From positions 296,440 to 360,439 of the forward strand of contig CAWCWV010000008.1 in the NCBI GenBank assembly GCA_963799365.1: a stretch of 64,000 nucleotides of DNA, in the 5' to 3' direction. The DNA is from Marinirhabdus sp963799365 (lineage in GTDB: Bacteria > Bacteroidota > Bacteroidia > Flavobacteriales > Flavobacteriaceae). The position numbers were made by a program, and so were the translations under genes. Position 1 is the stretch's first letter, and each line of letters opens with the position of its first letter. Under the pieces are notes generated by a model. The model saw nothing but the letters and a program-made list of their open reading frames with translations, searched no databases and was not told where the DNA came from. Positions 1-7,227 of the stretch are shown here, piece after piece.

Positions 1-282
1 ACGGTAACAGATAAAATTTTATTATTGGATTACCCCAGAGTGCTTACCCCAAATCAGGATGGTTTTCACGATACCTGGCAAATCCCAGGAATTAGTGCCT
101 ATCCAAAAGCCAAAATATATATTTTTGATAGGTATGGAAAATTGCTGAAACAAATTTCCTCACTCTCTTCCGGATGGGATGGAACTTATCAAGGCAAAGA
201 ACTACCTTCCAGCGACTATTGGTTTAGAATACTACTGGAAGATACGAGAGAAATAAAAGGTCATTTTACTCTAAAGCGCTAG
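1..282 (+). CDS. C-terminal end of a T9SS type B sorted protein (partial)
   Basis: The reading frame is open from the first base of the window, so the gene starts upstream and only its last 93 residues are visible. They match the gliding-motility C-terminal (type B) sorting domain: a TPNQDGFHDTW block, then IYIFDRYGKLL, then a GWDGTYQGKELPSSDYWF block and a final GHFTLKR. In Bacteroidota this domain sends secreted proteins through the type IX secretion system to the cell surface. The passenger function is outside the window. The stop codon overlaps the convergent apbE gene by 17 bp. Confidence 0.9.
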   Translation, partial: TVTDKILLLDYPRVLTPNQDGFHDTWQIPGISAYPKAKIYIFDRYGKLLKQISSLSSGWDGTYQGKELPSSDYWFRILLEDTREIKGHFTLKR

Positions 283-1288
283 CAATAATGTATGCTGAAA
301 AATTCCTGGAGCTATACACTTCTTGATTTCCCGTACTGTTAGAATACGTCAAATAAGCATCAATCTCATCGGTTTCTGCAAGTAGTTTTTTAGATCGTTC
401 CAAACCCATGGCCATAAAAGCTGTTGCATACGCATCTGCCAAGGCGCAAGTGGGAGCCAACACTGTTGCGCTGGTAATGTTACTTTCCTCAGCAAATCCT
501 GTTAGGGGATTAATGGTGTGCACATATTTTTGACCAGTTCGTGGGTTGACTCTAAATTTTCTGTAATTTCCTGAAGACGCCATGGCTTTATTTTCCAGTC
601 GAACCGTCGCCAAAAGACTTCTATCGCCTATTTCTGAATCTACAGCTTCAATTCCAGCGGTCCAAAACTGTTCTTTAGTTAAATTTTTTCCCTTTGCCAG
701 TAATTCCCCACCCAATTCAATAATATAATCTGAAACACCCTGAGCCTCTAAATACGCTCCTATTTTATCTATTCCGTAGCCTTTTGCCACAGCATTAAAA
801 TCGAAATAAATTTCAGGATATTGTTTTTGTATTTTTCCGTTATCCAATAACTTCACTTTTCTGAAACCTACAAATCTGCGTAGCGAATCTAAAACAATGC
901 TATCAATTTCGGTACTAGGAACGGTTTCTCCAAACCCATATGCATTCCGAAGTATTCCAACTGTAGGATCAAAATAACCTTCAGAATTGACAAACACTTT
1001 TTCAGAAATTTTAAAAACTTCTTTAAAAATTTCATCCACAACTACTGTGGAATCTCCCTGGTTTATTTTTGAAATATCACTCTCTGGCATATACGTATTT
1101 ACTGATTTGTTTACCATTTCTATTACCGAATCTAAACCCTTTTGGGCATCAAATTCAGTTTCAGAAAAATATTGAATGGCATACGTAGTCCCAAAAGCTT
1201 TTCCTTGTAATACTTTTGCTTGCTGGCTTTTTTCAGCACAAGAAAAGAGTATAAAAACTACAGTTAAAAGTAGTAATGTCTTTTTCAT
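266..1288 (-). CDS. apbE: FAD:protein FMN transferase (ApbE), lipoprotein
   Basis: ApbE-family enzymes move FMN from FAD onto a Thr/Ser of target proteins such as Nqr and Rnf subunits, on the periplasmic side. The 340-residue protein starts with a lipoprotein signal peptide ending FSCAEK. It carries the family's FDFNAVAKGYGID block, an ELGGELLAKG block, and the late CALADAYATAFMAMG block, where the family has the metal-binding Asp/Thr motif. Length is normal. The gene lies 2 bp downstream of the small gene at 1291, so the two are likely co-transcribed. Confidence 0.93.
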   Translation of the reverse strand: MKKTLLLLTVVFILFSCAEKSQQAKVLQGKAFGTTYAIQYFSETEFDAQKGLDSVIEMVNKSVNTYMPESDISKINQGDSTVVVDEIFKEVFKISEKVFVNSEGYFDPTVGILRNAYGFGETVPSTEIDSIVLDSLRRFVGFRKVKLLDNGKIQKQYPEIYFDFNAVAKGYGIDKIGAYLEAQGVSDYIIELGGELLAKGKNLTKEQFWTAGIEAVDSEIGDRSLLATVRLENKAMASSGNYRKFRVNPRTGQKYVHTINPLTGFAEESNITSATVLAPTCALADAYATAFMAMGLERSKKLLAETDEIDAYLTYSNSTGNQEVYSSRNFSAYIIASALE

Positions 1289-1290
1289 AA

Positions 1291-1653
1291 TTATGTTATT
1301 TCTTGAAGTCCGTTATAAACCATGGTATAATCTTCATCCTTAAGTACTGGTTTGGCATAATCTGTTCCATGTCCTAAACCAACACCAGCGTAATAGGTTT
1401 TTGCTTCAAATTTCACTGCGTGATCTTTTATTGTTTGCATAAAAACAGGATCGTACACATTGGCATCTTTTGGATATTGTATAGCCCGAACAATTACAAA
1501 ATGAAGTTCTTTATTTTTTAATGCTACAAACTGCGGGTCCTTTTTCAGCTTCGAATTTACACCCAGGAATTCAAATCCGTTCGATTCGAGGTCTTTGCCT
1601 ACGATATTCATAGCGAGGTTGTGTAGTTCTTGTTCAGTAAGGATTGTTGCCAT
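1291..1653 (-). CDS. Conserved small cytoplasmic protein upstream of apbE
   Basis: A 120-residue soluble protein without signal peptide or membrane segment. It has mixed alpha/beta character, with the blocks FVALKNKELHFVIVRAIQYP and YYAGVGLGHGTDYAKPVLKD. Only 2 bp separate it from apbE. My recollection is that flavobacterial genomes keep such a protein beside apbE and that it is sometimes labelled after NqrF, but I see no FeS or flavin motif to support that name. The role is unknown; a link to flavinylation is inferred from position only. Confidence 0.8.
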   Translation of the reverse strand: MATILTEQELHNLAMNIVGKDLESNGFEFLGVNSKLKKDPQFVALKNKELHFVIVRAIQYPKDANVYDPVFMQTIKDHAVKFEAKTYYAGVGLGHGTDYAKPVLKDEDYTMVYNGLQEIT

Positions 1654-1910
1654 TAGTTAGAGCGGACGAATTTTATTTGATCAAAATAATAAAAAGAAAT
1701 TTTCAGATAGACCTCCAATTCCAGTCGATACCTTGAATTATTGTATCACTTAAATTTCTTAGTAAAAGAATACTTTGAACTGGTGCGTTTCCTTATGCGA
1801 AAATAAACAAAATTTCGCCTTTAGTATGGCTAGCATACTTGCAATCATTGAACTATACGCAGAAAATGACGCGTTTTAGAATTATCTTCTCTTTTTAAAT
1901 TATCTATTCT

Positions 1911-2822
1911 TTATAGTTTTGCAGCACCTTCAGCGAGGTTTTGTAATGCGACGGTAATTTGTTGTAGCACCTGGTCTGCACCAGAAATAGTATGTCTGAG
2001 TTTTAAAAATGCAGGGTCATTATAGGAAACCATCACCTTTCCTTCGCTATTTTCCCAAACCAACATTTTTTGTGGTAAATCCAATGCTGTAGTCTGTGAA
2101 CTTTGCATTAATGGGGTTCCCAAAGTAGGATTTCCAAATATGATAATTCTGGCAGGAAGTAACTCCAACCCTACAGAATTTGCATTTACCTGGTGGTCTA
2201 GTTGTGTGATGATGGTTAGGTTATCATTATTTTCTATGCTAGACCTAAGTTTATTATAGGTATTCGCAAAATCGTTTTGGCTTTCTAGGGTAACCACTCC
2301 TTCGTTGAGTGCTATAGCAGTAGCAGGTCTTTGTACTATGGTGCCATTTGTTGATAGTATAGCAAAATTACTAAGTGCATTGCCTATTTGACCTAGACTT
2401 TCGGCGTCTGCAACTCCGTGGCGTGCTGCTAGGTATTCCGTTCCGTTGTAACTCACTAAAACCGACCCCGCTTCATCTTCATACACTAACATTTTTTGAG
2501 GTAAATCCAATCCGGCCTGCTGGTTCAATTGCATAACTGGAGTTCCAAGGCTGGGATTTCCAAAAAGTACCAAACGTGTATTTCTAAGTTCTAATCCCGC
2601 AGTTTGGGCATTTGTTTTGTGATCTACTTCGGCCACAATCGTAATATTTTCGTTTGCCTCTAAAGTGCTTATTAGTGTATTATAAGTTTCAGTAAACGAA
2701 TTTGTACTCGCAGCAAAAGATACCCCAGGAGTTGTAGGGATTGTAGCTTGCGTATCTGTCTGCTCATCATCTTTGCAGGAAAACAAAACTAACAGCAATG
2801 TTGTAAAAAAAATATATTTCAT
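1911..2822 (-). CDS. Lipoprotein with two tandem DUF302 domains
   Basis: A 303-residue lipoprotein (lipobox LFSCKD) made of two similar halves, about residues 45-160 and 178-295. Each has the DUF302 pattern: a NITI(V/I) start, an inner DH...NA..(A/V)GLEL segment, FGNP(S/T)LGTP, and a LDLPQKMLV..(E/N)..G.V(L/M)VSYN end. DUF302 proteins are usually single-domain and of unknown biochemical function, so the tandem form is notable. It stands alone with no close partner. The upstream stretch lacks the operator motif shared by the neighbouring two-component regulon. Confidence 0.85.
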   Translation of the reverse strand: MKYIFFTTLLLVLFSCKDDEQTDTQATIPTTPGVSFAASTNSFTETYNTLISTLEANENITIVAEVDHKTNAQTAGLELRNTRLVLFGNPSLGTPVMQLNQQAGLDLPQKMLVYEDEAGSVLVSYNGTEYLAARHGVADAESLGQIGNALSNFAILSTNGTIVQRPATAIALNEGVVTLESQNDFANTYNKLRSSIENNDNLTIITQLDHQVNANSVGLELLPARIIIFGNPTLGTPLMQSSQTTALDLPQKMLVWENSEGKVMVSYNDPAFLKLRHTISGADQVLQQITVALQNLAEGAAKL

Positions 2823-2945
2823 GAGATTTTATTTCAGTCTTACCTTAAAGATACCATTTGCTAATAAGTAGCTGAAATATATTGGCATGTGTTAACATAT
2901 ACTTGCTAAACCCTTGTTAAGAAAGATATGCAGCCTCTTTTACTT

Positions 2946-3596
2946 TTAAATGATATTGTGATTTTTAGCCTTTTGTACCGCTTCAATTTTACTGTGTACT
3001 TGCAGTTTTTTATAGATATTTTCTATGTGTTTACGTACAGTACTTGGCGAGAGAAATAAATTTTCGGCAATGGCCGTGTAGCTTAATCCTTTGCTTAGTT
3101 GTTCCAAAACCTCAACTTCACGTTTGGAAAGTGATATTTCTTCGTGATCCCTTGGATTTTGAATATCTATAGGATTTCTAAGAAGTTTTAATGTTTTTAA
3201 CGCAATAGAGGGATTCATAGCAGCACCACCATTTAGCGTTTCCTGAATTCCAGCGTACAAATCTTTAGGATTTATTTCTTTCAGCAAATAGCCATCTGCT
3301 CCTGCTTTTATAGCATTGAAAATATTCTCGTCATTATCGAATGCCGTAAGCATAATAATTTTAAGTTGAGGGTACTTCTGCTTTACTATTTGGGTTGTTT
3401 CAATACCATTCAGGACAGGCATTTCAATATCCATCAATATAACATCAAGGTGGTGGCTTTCTTCTAATCTTGATAATAACTCACTCCCATTGGCAGCTGT
3501 ATGTTTTATAGTAATATCATCAAAAAAGGAAAGCTTCTCTTTTATAGCGTGGATTAAAAAAGTATTGTCGTCTACAATGGCTACACGTACGTTCAT
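2946..3596 (-). CDS. LuxR/NarL-type response regulator
   Basis: A 216-residue regulator. The receiver domain (1-120) has the acidic pair D9/D10, phospho-acceptor D56 in DVILMDIEMP and the conserved K106. A linker leads to a LuxR-type helix-turn-helix (about 150-212; LSKREVEVLEQLSKGLSYTAIAENLFLS, then VRKHIENIYKKL). It almost certainly pairs with the TPR histidine kinase at 4017-5993. Its own promoter carries the operator-like motif seen upstream of four other transcripts, which suggests autoregulation and makes it the best candidate to bind that motif. Confidence 0.94.
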   Translation of the reverse strand: MNVRVAIVDDNTFLIHAIKEKLSFFDDITIKHTAANGSELLSRLEESHHLDVILMDIEMPVLNGIETTQIVKQKYPQLKIIMLTAFDNDENIFNAIKAGADGYLLKEINPKDLYAGIQETLNGGAAMNPSIALKTLKLLRNPIDIQNPRDHEEISLSKREVEVLEQLSKGLSYTAIAENLFLSPSTVRKHIENIYKKLQVHSKIEAVQKAKNHNII

Positions 3597-3619
3597 AATT
3601 GGCTGGTTGATTAATTGAC

Positions 3620-3671
3620 TAAAGTTAACTAAAATAGCCTTACATACTTATAAGACAAATGACGTATTATT
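3620..3671 (-). promoter_or_regulatory. Promoter E of the response regulator, with shared operator motif
   Basis: On the minus strand a -7 element TAACTTTA (3620-3627) lies 24 bases before the ATG. The operator-like motif occupies 3648-3671, and its core on the plus strand is ACAAATGACGTA. The distance between motif and -7 element equals that in the four sister promoters at 3967, 6018, 9118 and 9922. The motif would be centred near -46, which suits an activator. Confidence 0.7.
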
Positions 3672-3699
3672 TTTTATAAACCATAACAACAATCTATGG

Positions 3700-3894
3700 T
3701 CAGCTAAGATCTATATCTTGCTGCACATGTAAGGCATCTGTAAGGTTCTGCTGTGTAAAATTATAGCTGTTCAAAAAAGAAGTTCTCTTGCTGATTTGCA
3801 TTTTATTTTTTGTGATAGCTTCAGTATATATCTTTACCGTTTGAAGGTGTAATTGTTTTTCTTTTTTATCTGAGAATATAGAAAAATAAAACAC
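3700..3894 (-). CDS. Doubtful small ORF, possible frameshifted tail of a membrane peptide
   Basis: The ORF has only a GTG start and 64 codons. Its first residues overlap, in another frame, the 27-residue membrane peptide at 3866-3949. The later part (from DKKEKQLHLQTVK) is charged and helix-like. A one-base shift near 3870 would fuse the membrane segment to this tail, giving a small anchored protein of about 85 residues. It could equally be noncoding sequence downstream of the peptide. No family is recognised. Confidence 0.2.
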   Translation of the reverse strand: MFYFSIFSDKKEKQLHLQTVKIYTEAITKNKMQISKRTSFLNSYNFTQQNLTDALHVQQDIDLS

Positions 3895-3949
3895 TTAAAA
3901 AACACAACAAAAATATAACACACAGTAAGGTTATTTGAAGTACGGTCAT
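3866..3949 (-). CDS. Candidate 27-residue single-pass membrane peptide
   Basis: A short ORF, ATG at 3949 and TAA at 3866, encodes 27 residues (MTVLQITLLCVIFL, then LCFLSVLFFYILR). Nearly all of it is one hydrophobic helix with a terminal Arg. It lies 18 bases after a good -7 element (TAAATTTA, 3967-3974) that carries the regulon's operator motif, so transcription starting here is well supported. Translation is not proven: no clear ribosome binding site is seen, and the transcript could instead act as a small RNA. It sits between kinase and regulator genes. Confidence 0.42.
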   Translation of the reverse strand: MTVLQITLLCVIFLLCFLSVLFFYILR

Positions 3950-3966
3950 GATAAACTAATAGACCG

Positions 3967-4018
3967 TAAATTTACTAAGTTAGAACCATACAGCATATAG
4001 GGCAGTTGCCGTAGTTTT
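3967..4018 (-). promoter_or_regulatory. Promoter D, orphan promoter with shared operator motif
   Basis: The operator-like motif at 3995-4018 (core GGGCAGTTGCCGTA) and a -7 element TAAATTTA at 3967-3974 have the same spacing as in the four sister promoters. The motif overlaps the last bases of the kinase gene. No ordinary gene follows; the first ATG downstream opens the 27-residue membrane peptide at 3949. Confidence 0.62.
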
Positions 4019-5993
4019 AGAAAATAACAGCAACTGTGGTTCCTTTTCCTTCTTCTGAAACAATGGTCACTATCCCTTCCATATCCCTCGTTCGTTTTTT
4101 AATATTGGCTAATCCATTACCCGCTTTTATGGATGCCGGCTTGAAACCAACACCATCATCCTGAATTTTAATTTTCAGGTGTTGCGCCTTAAAGTTTGAA
4201 CTTTCTTCAGGAGGTGTTTCGCTAGTCTTTTCAATATGTACTGAAATATTCTTTGCCTTTGCATACTTAAGTGAATTGTTTACAGCTTCCTGAATGATCC
4301 TATACATATTCATTCCCTGAACCGAAGAAAATACTTTTTCTGAAACGCCTTCTCCCACGTTAAATGCAAACGAAACCCCTTGAGTTGCTTTGCCTGCTTT
4401 TTCTATTAAATTAGCAATACGAACCTGAAGGTCTTCAGCTTTGATCTTGCTTTTGTTCATGGCCCAAATCGTGTCACGCAGTTCATAAATAGTTTGGGTA
4501 GTGAACTCACTTATATTACCTAGTTTCTGTGTTACTTTTTCGTTACTTCCTTCCAAGGCATATTTTAAATTATCTATGGAAGAAGTTACAAACGTAAGCT
4601 GCGAGCCAATGTTATCGTGTAGATCTCTTGAAATACGCAAGCGTTGTTCTTGTAGTTTGTTCTGCGTTTCAATTTTTGAAAGGGCGGTTTGCAACTCTGC
4701 CTCTTTTTTAAGTTGTCGATTCTTCAGTTTTTGTTGTTTGTTGAAAAGATATCCCACTACCCCAAGCAGTAATGCCAACCCAAAACCTCCATAAATCAAT
4801 GTATTCTTTCTACGAACTTCAAGATCCTTTTCGGCTAATTGGGCGCGCTGTTGTAAGATCTGATTTTCCTTTTTCTGAGTTTCATATTTTTCTTCTAACT
4901 CATTGGTAAACTTTAGCACCTGCTCTCCGTAGACTTCGTCCTGAATTTTTGTGTACGCATTTGTATAGTAACGCACACTATCAAAACTTTTCAAACTGGA
5001 AAGCGCTATTATATTTTGAAGATACAATGTTGCTAATTTTTCTTTTATGTCTTCTTTAAGATAGTATGGTTTTATTTCCATTAAAAGCTTTCTAGCTGCC
5101 ACAAACTCTCCCGTAGCGTTATGCAGTCCAGCCAAGGTTAATTGAGAGCTCGCAATATCTGCTATTAAATTTGCCTCTTTTCGAAACTGTAGTGATAATG
5201 CGAGGGCTTCTTTTGCCTCCTTTACTTTGTCCTGAGTTAGGTAGATTTCACTTAAATTGTTGTAGGCAGACCCTAATGTTTCAATATTATTGATGCTCTT
5301 TGCTATGGTGATACTCTCTAATAATGTGGCTTGGGCTAATACTGTATCTCTTTGTATAAGCTGTATGCTAGCCTTGTTAACTAAGGCGTTGGAAAGTAGT
5401 TTTAACTCACCATTTTTTCTGAAGAATACAATATTCTTTTCGAAATAGTTCATGGCTTCCTTATAGTTTTTCTGATTAAAATGAAGTGCTCCAATGTTAC
5501 TTTGTGCAGAATTTGCCAGAACATCATTGCCTGAACCCTCATAGTACTCAAGTGCTTTCAAATAATAAACCATAGCACTATCCAATTGAGTTTTCCTGTG
5601 AAAGGCAGTACCCATTTTGTAATGCAAAGAAGCTATGCCCTTATCATCTTTAAGTGCTTTTCTTATGTGTAAGGCTTCCTTGTATTTTTTTAAGGTGGCA
5701 TCGAATTCACCTTTTGTATATTTTACTACAGCAAAGTCGCTTAACGCTTGAGCAAGGGCGGCAGAATCTCCCAATTTTTTTGCTAACTCCAATGACTGAA
5801 CTCCATATACTTCTGCCGAGTCTGCATTCACCATGGAATAATACCAAGTGAGATCTGCCAAAACTTTAGCACGTCTGGTTTTGTCTGGTTTTTTGGCAAG
5901 TTCAATCTTAAGACTATCAATTAATTTTACTGGGTTTTGTGCGCCAACAAGCCATGGGTAACACATACAAACGAGCAGAAGTATGATTTTCAT
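4017..5993 (-). CDS. TPR-containing sensor histidine kinase (HisKA_3 type)
   Basis: A 658-residue kinase. A signal peptide (about 1-18) is followed by a long periplasmic run of TPR-like helices (about 20-370), a coiled coil rich in Gln/Glu/Lys, and one membrane helix (about 395-415, IYGGFGLALLLGVVGYLF). A cytoplasmic HisKA_3 dimerisation segment follows with the phospho-acceptor His in RISRDLHDNIGSQL, then a HATPase domain (EAVNNSLKYAKA, DDGVGF, GNGLANIKKR). HisKA_3 kinases pair with NarL/LuxR regulators, which matches the gene at 2946. Its promoter has a perfect palindrome of the shared motif. Confidence 0.94.
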   Translation of the reverse strand: MKIILLLVCMCYPWLVGAQNPVKLIDSLKIELAKKPDKTRRAKVLADLTWYYSMVNADSAEVYGVQSLELAKKLGDSAALAQALSDFAVVKYTKGEFDATLKKYKEALHIRKALKDDKGIASLHYKMGTAFHRKTQLDSAMVYYLKALEYYEGSGNDVLANSAQSNIGALHFNQKNYKEAMNYFEKNIVFFRKNGELKLLSNALVNKASIQLIQRDTVLAQATLLESITIAKSINNIETLGSAYNNLSEIYLTQDKVKEAKEALALSLQFRKEANLIADIASSQLTLAGLHNATGEFVAARKLLMEIKPYYLKEDIKEKLATLYLQNIIALSSLKSFDSVRYYTNAYTKIQDEVYGEQVLKFTNELEEKYETQKKENQILQQRAQLAEKDLEVRRKNTLIYGGFGLALLLGVVGYLFNKQQKLKNRQLKKEAELQTALSKIETQNKLQEQRLRISRDLHDNIGSQLTFVTSSIDNLKYALEGSNEKVTQKLGNISEFTTQTIYELRDTIWAMNKSKIKAEDLQVRIANLIEKAGKATQGVSFAFNVGEGVSEKVFSSVQGMNMYRIIQEAVNNSLKYAKAKNISVHIEKTSETPPEESSNFKAQHLKIKIQDDGVGFKPASIKAGNGLANIKKRTRDMEGIVTIVSEEGKGTTVAVIF

Positions 5994-6017
5994 GAACTAT
6001 TGGTTTTTACGGTATTC

Positions 6018-6069
6018 CAAATCTAGGATACGTACACTACAATAAAAATACGGCAGTCGCCGTATTTAG
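6018..6069 (-). promoter_or_regulatory. Promoter C of the histidine kinase, with palindromic operator
   Basis: The -7 element TAGATTTG (6018-6025 on the minus strand) fits the Bacteroidota consensus exactly and lies 25 bases before the ATG. Positions 6046-6067 form a perfect inverted repeat: AAATACGGC, spacer AGTC, GCCGTATTT. This is the most symmetrical copy of the five-site motif and suggests that a dimeric regulator binds it. Confidence 0.75.
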
Positions 6070-6123
6070 TAAAAACTCCTAAAAAGGTATCAATTCATAG
6101 AGTGTTTTAATTAAAAAGAAGTC

Positions 6124-6375
6124 TCACCTGGATAAGAAGATGAATAAAAAAATAATGCTAACAAGCACTGAAGTCCATAATAAGATGGTATTCAGGATAC
6201 TGAATTTATTGCCTGGGGCTGCACTTCTTGCTTTTGAAGTCAAAATTAACCCCAAAAAAAACGCTGGAAGTGCCGTAAAGAGGTTCAAATAATACACCCA
6301 AAACCATCCAGTGGACATTGAAATAATTGCACAAATCAATGCCAGCATATTGTATACAAGTGCCTTATTTTTCAT
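6124..6375 (-). CDS. Small three-helix membrane protein, unknown
   Basis: An 83-residue protein with three predicted membrane helices (about 8-28, 30-46, 62-82) and a short basic loop around TSKARSAAPGNKFS. The helix-loop layout recalls small DUF4190-like proteins, but I cannot assign it firmly. It starts 27 bp after the end of the membrane protein gene at 6403-7131, so the two probably share a transcript. Confidence 0.72.
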   Translation of the reverse strand: MKNKALVYNMLALICAIISMSTGWFWVYYLNLFTALPAFFLGLILTSKARSAAPGNKFSILNTILLWTSVLVSIIFLFIFLSR

Positions 6376-6402
6376 AAAATCTCGTTCTTATAGACTGAAA
6401 TA

Positions 6403-7131
6403 TTATTCTGAAAGTTTTTCTAATTGTTCCTGTACTTCCTTAGGATCTTGACCCTCTTTTGCCAGTTTTACAGCAAGCTTTTGAAGGAAACTTGAATCTT
6501 TTCTAATTGCTGTTATGATGAGATCCAAGAATAATCTGAATACTAACAAAAGAACAGCAGCAACAAGACCAGCGTGTAAAAAAACGATGAAAAATCCTGA
6601 GAATATCACCACGAACTGCTGGATAAAAATACGTACATAAGGGCTAAAGAATATTTCGGATGGAGCATAGTCTTTGTATTTAAAAGTAACCCAAAAATTA
6701 GCATAAAAATACCCAAGGTTAGTAATTAGTAAAGACCCTAACATGAGTAACATCCCATCAGATTCTAATACTACTCCAATATTATGAAACAACTCGAAAC
6801 CATTTTTAATGCCTTCGATACTTCCTTCAAAAAAAGAAAAAGCAAAAATTAATTGTATGCCCACAAACATTCCATAATGGAAAATAAAAAATAAAATCAT
6901 TCCATATCCACTAAAATTATTAGGATCTGGTTTATCTTTTTTACCATGTTTTATCACTAAAAAAAGTTTCATCACATGAACTATTCCAATGATAATAGTT
7001 TCAAAAAAATACCCAAAAACAACCGTTTCGGGGGTTATAACTCCAACGAGTAATAGCAATATTAAAAATACAGCTTGCGCCCAAAGCATTGCTGTAATAG
7101 TAGTAAATGAAAGTAGTTGTTTTAATAACAT
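6403..7131 (-). CDS. Multi-pass membrane protein, DUF6498-like
   Basis: A 242-residue integral membrane protein with about six hydrophobic helices, a basic loop (KHGKKDKPDPNNFSGYG) and a charged C-terminal tail (LAKEGQDPKEVQEQLEKLSE). The block FGYFFETIIIGIVHVMKL and the FHYGMFVGIQLIFAF block resemble DUF6498 proteins as I recall them. Function is unknown. It is probably transcribed together with the small membrane gene downstream. Confidence 0.78.
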   Translation of the reverse strand: MLLKQLLSFTTITAMLWAQAVFLILLLLVGVITPETVVFGYFFETIIIGIVHVMKLFLVIKHGKKDKPDPNNFSGYGMILFFIFHYGMFVGIQLIFAFSFFEGSIEGIKNGFELFHNIGVVLESDGMLLMLGSLLITNLGYFYANFWVTFKYKDYAPSEIFFSPYVRIFIQQFVVIFSGFFIVFLHAGLVAAVLLLVFRLFLDLIITAIRKDSSFLQKLAVKLAKEGQDPKEVQEQLEKLSE

Positions 7132-7144
7132 AACATATATTTAT

Positions 7145-7172
7145 AAAAACACCCCATACTGCTATGGGGTGT
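7145..7172 (-). terminator. Rho-independent terminator of the beta-propeller gene
   Basis: A nine-base-pair stem (ACACCCCAT with ATGGGGTGT, loop ACTGCT) is followed on the minus strand by a run of five T. It lies about 55 bases after the stop codon of the gene ending at 7228 and just before the start of the membrane gene at 7131, so it separates the two transcripts. Confidence 0.82.
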
Positions 7173-7227
7173 CTTACTGAAAACAGCACTCCTCAACGCT
7201 ATTCTCGAAACATAACCTGGTTAGTAG

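Noticed and set aside
3860..3880. Programmed -1 frameshift joining the membrane peptide and the downstream ORF
   Set aside because: The A-rich slippery stretch comes after the stop codon, so it cannot redirect ribosomes in time; a plain mutation or no fusion is more likely.
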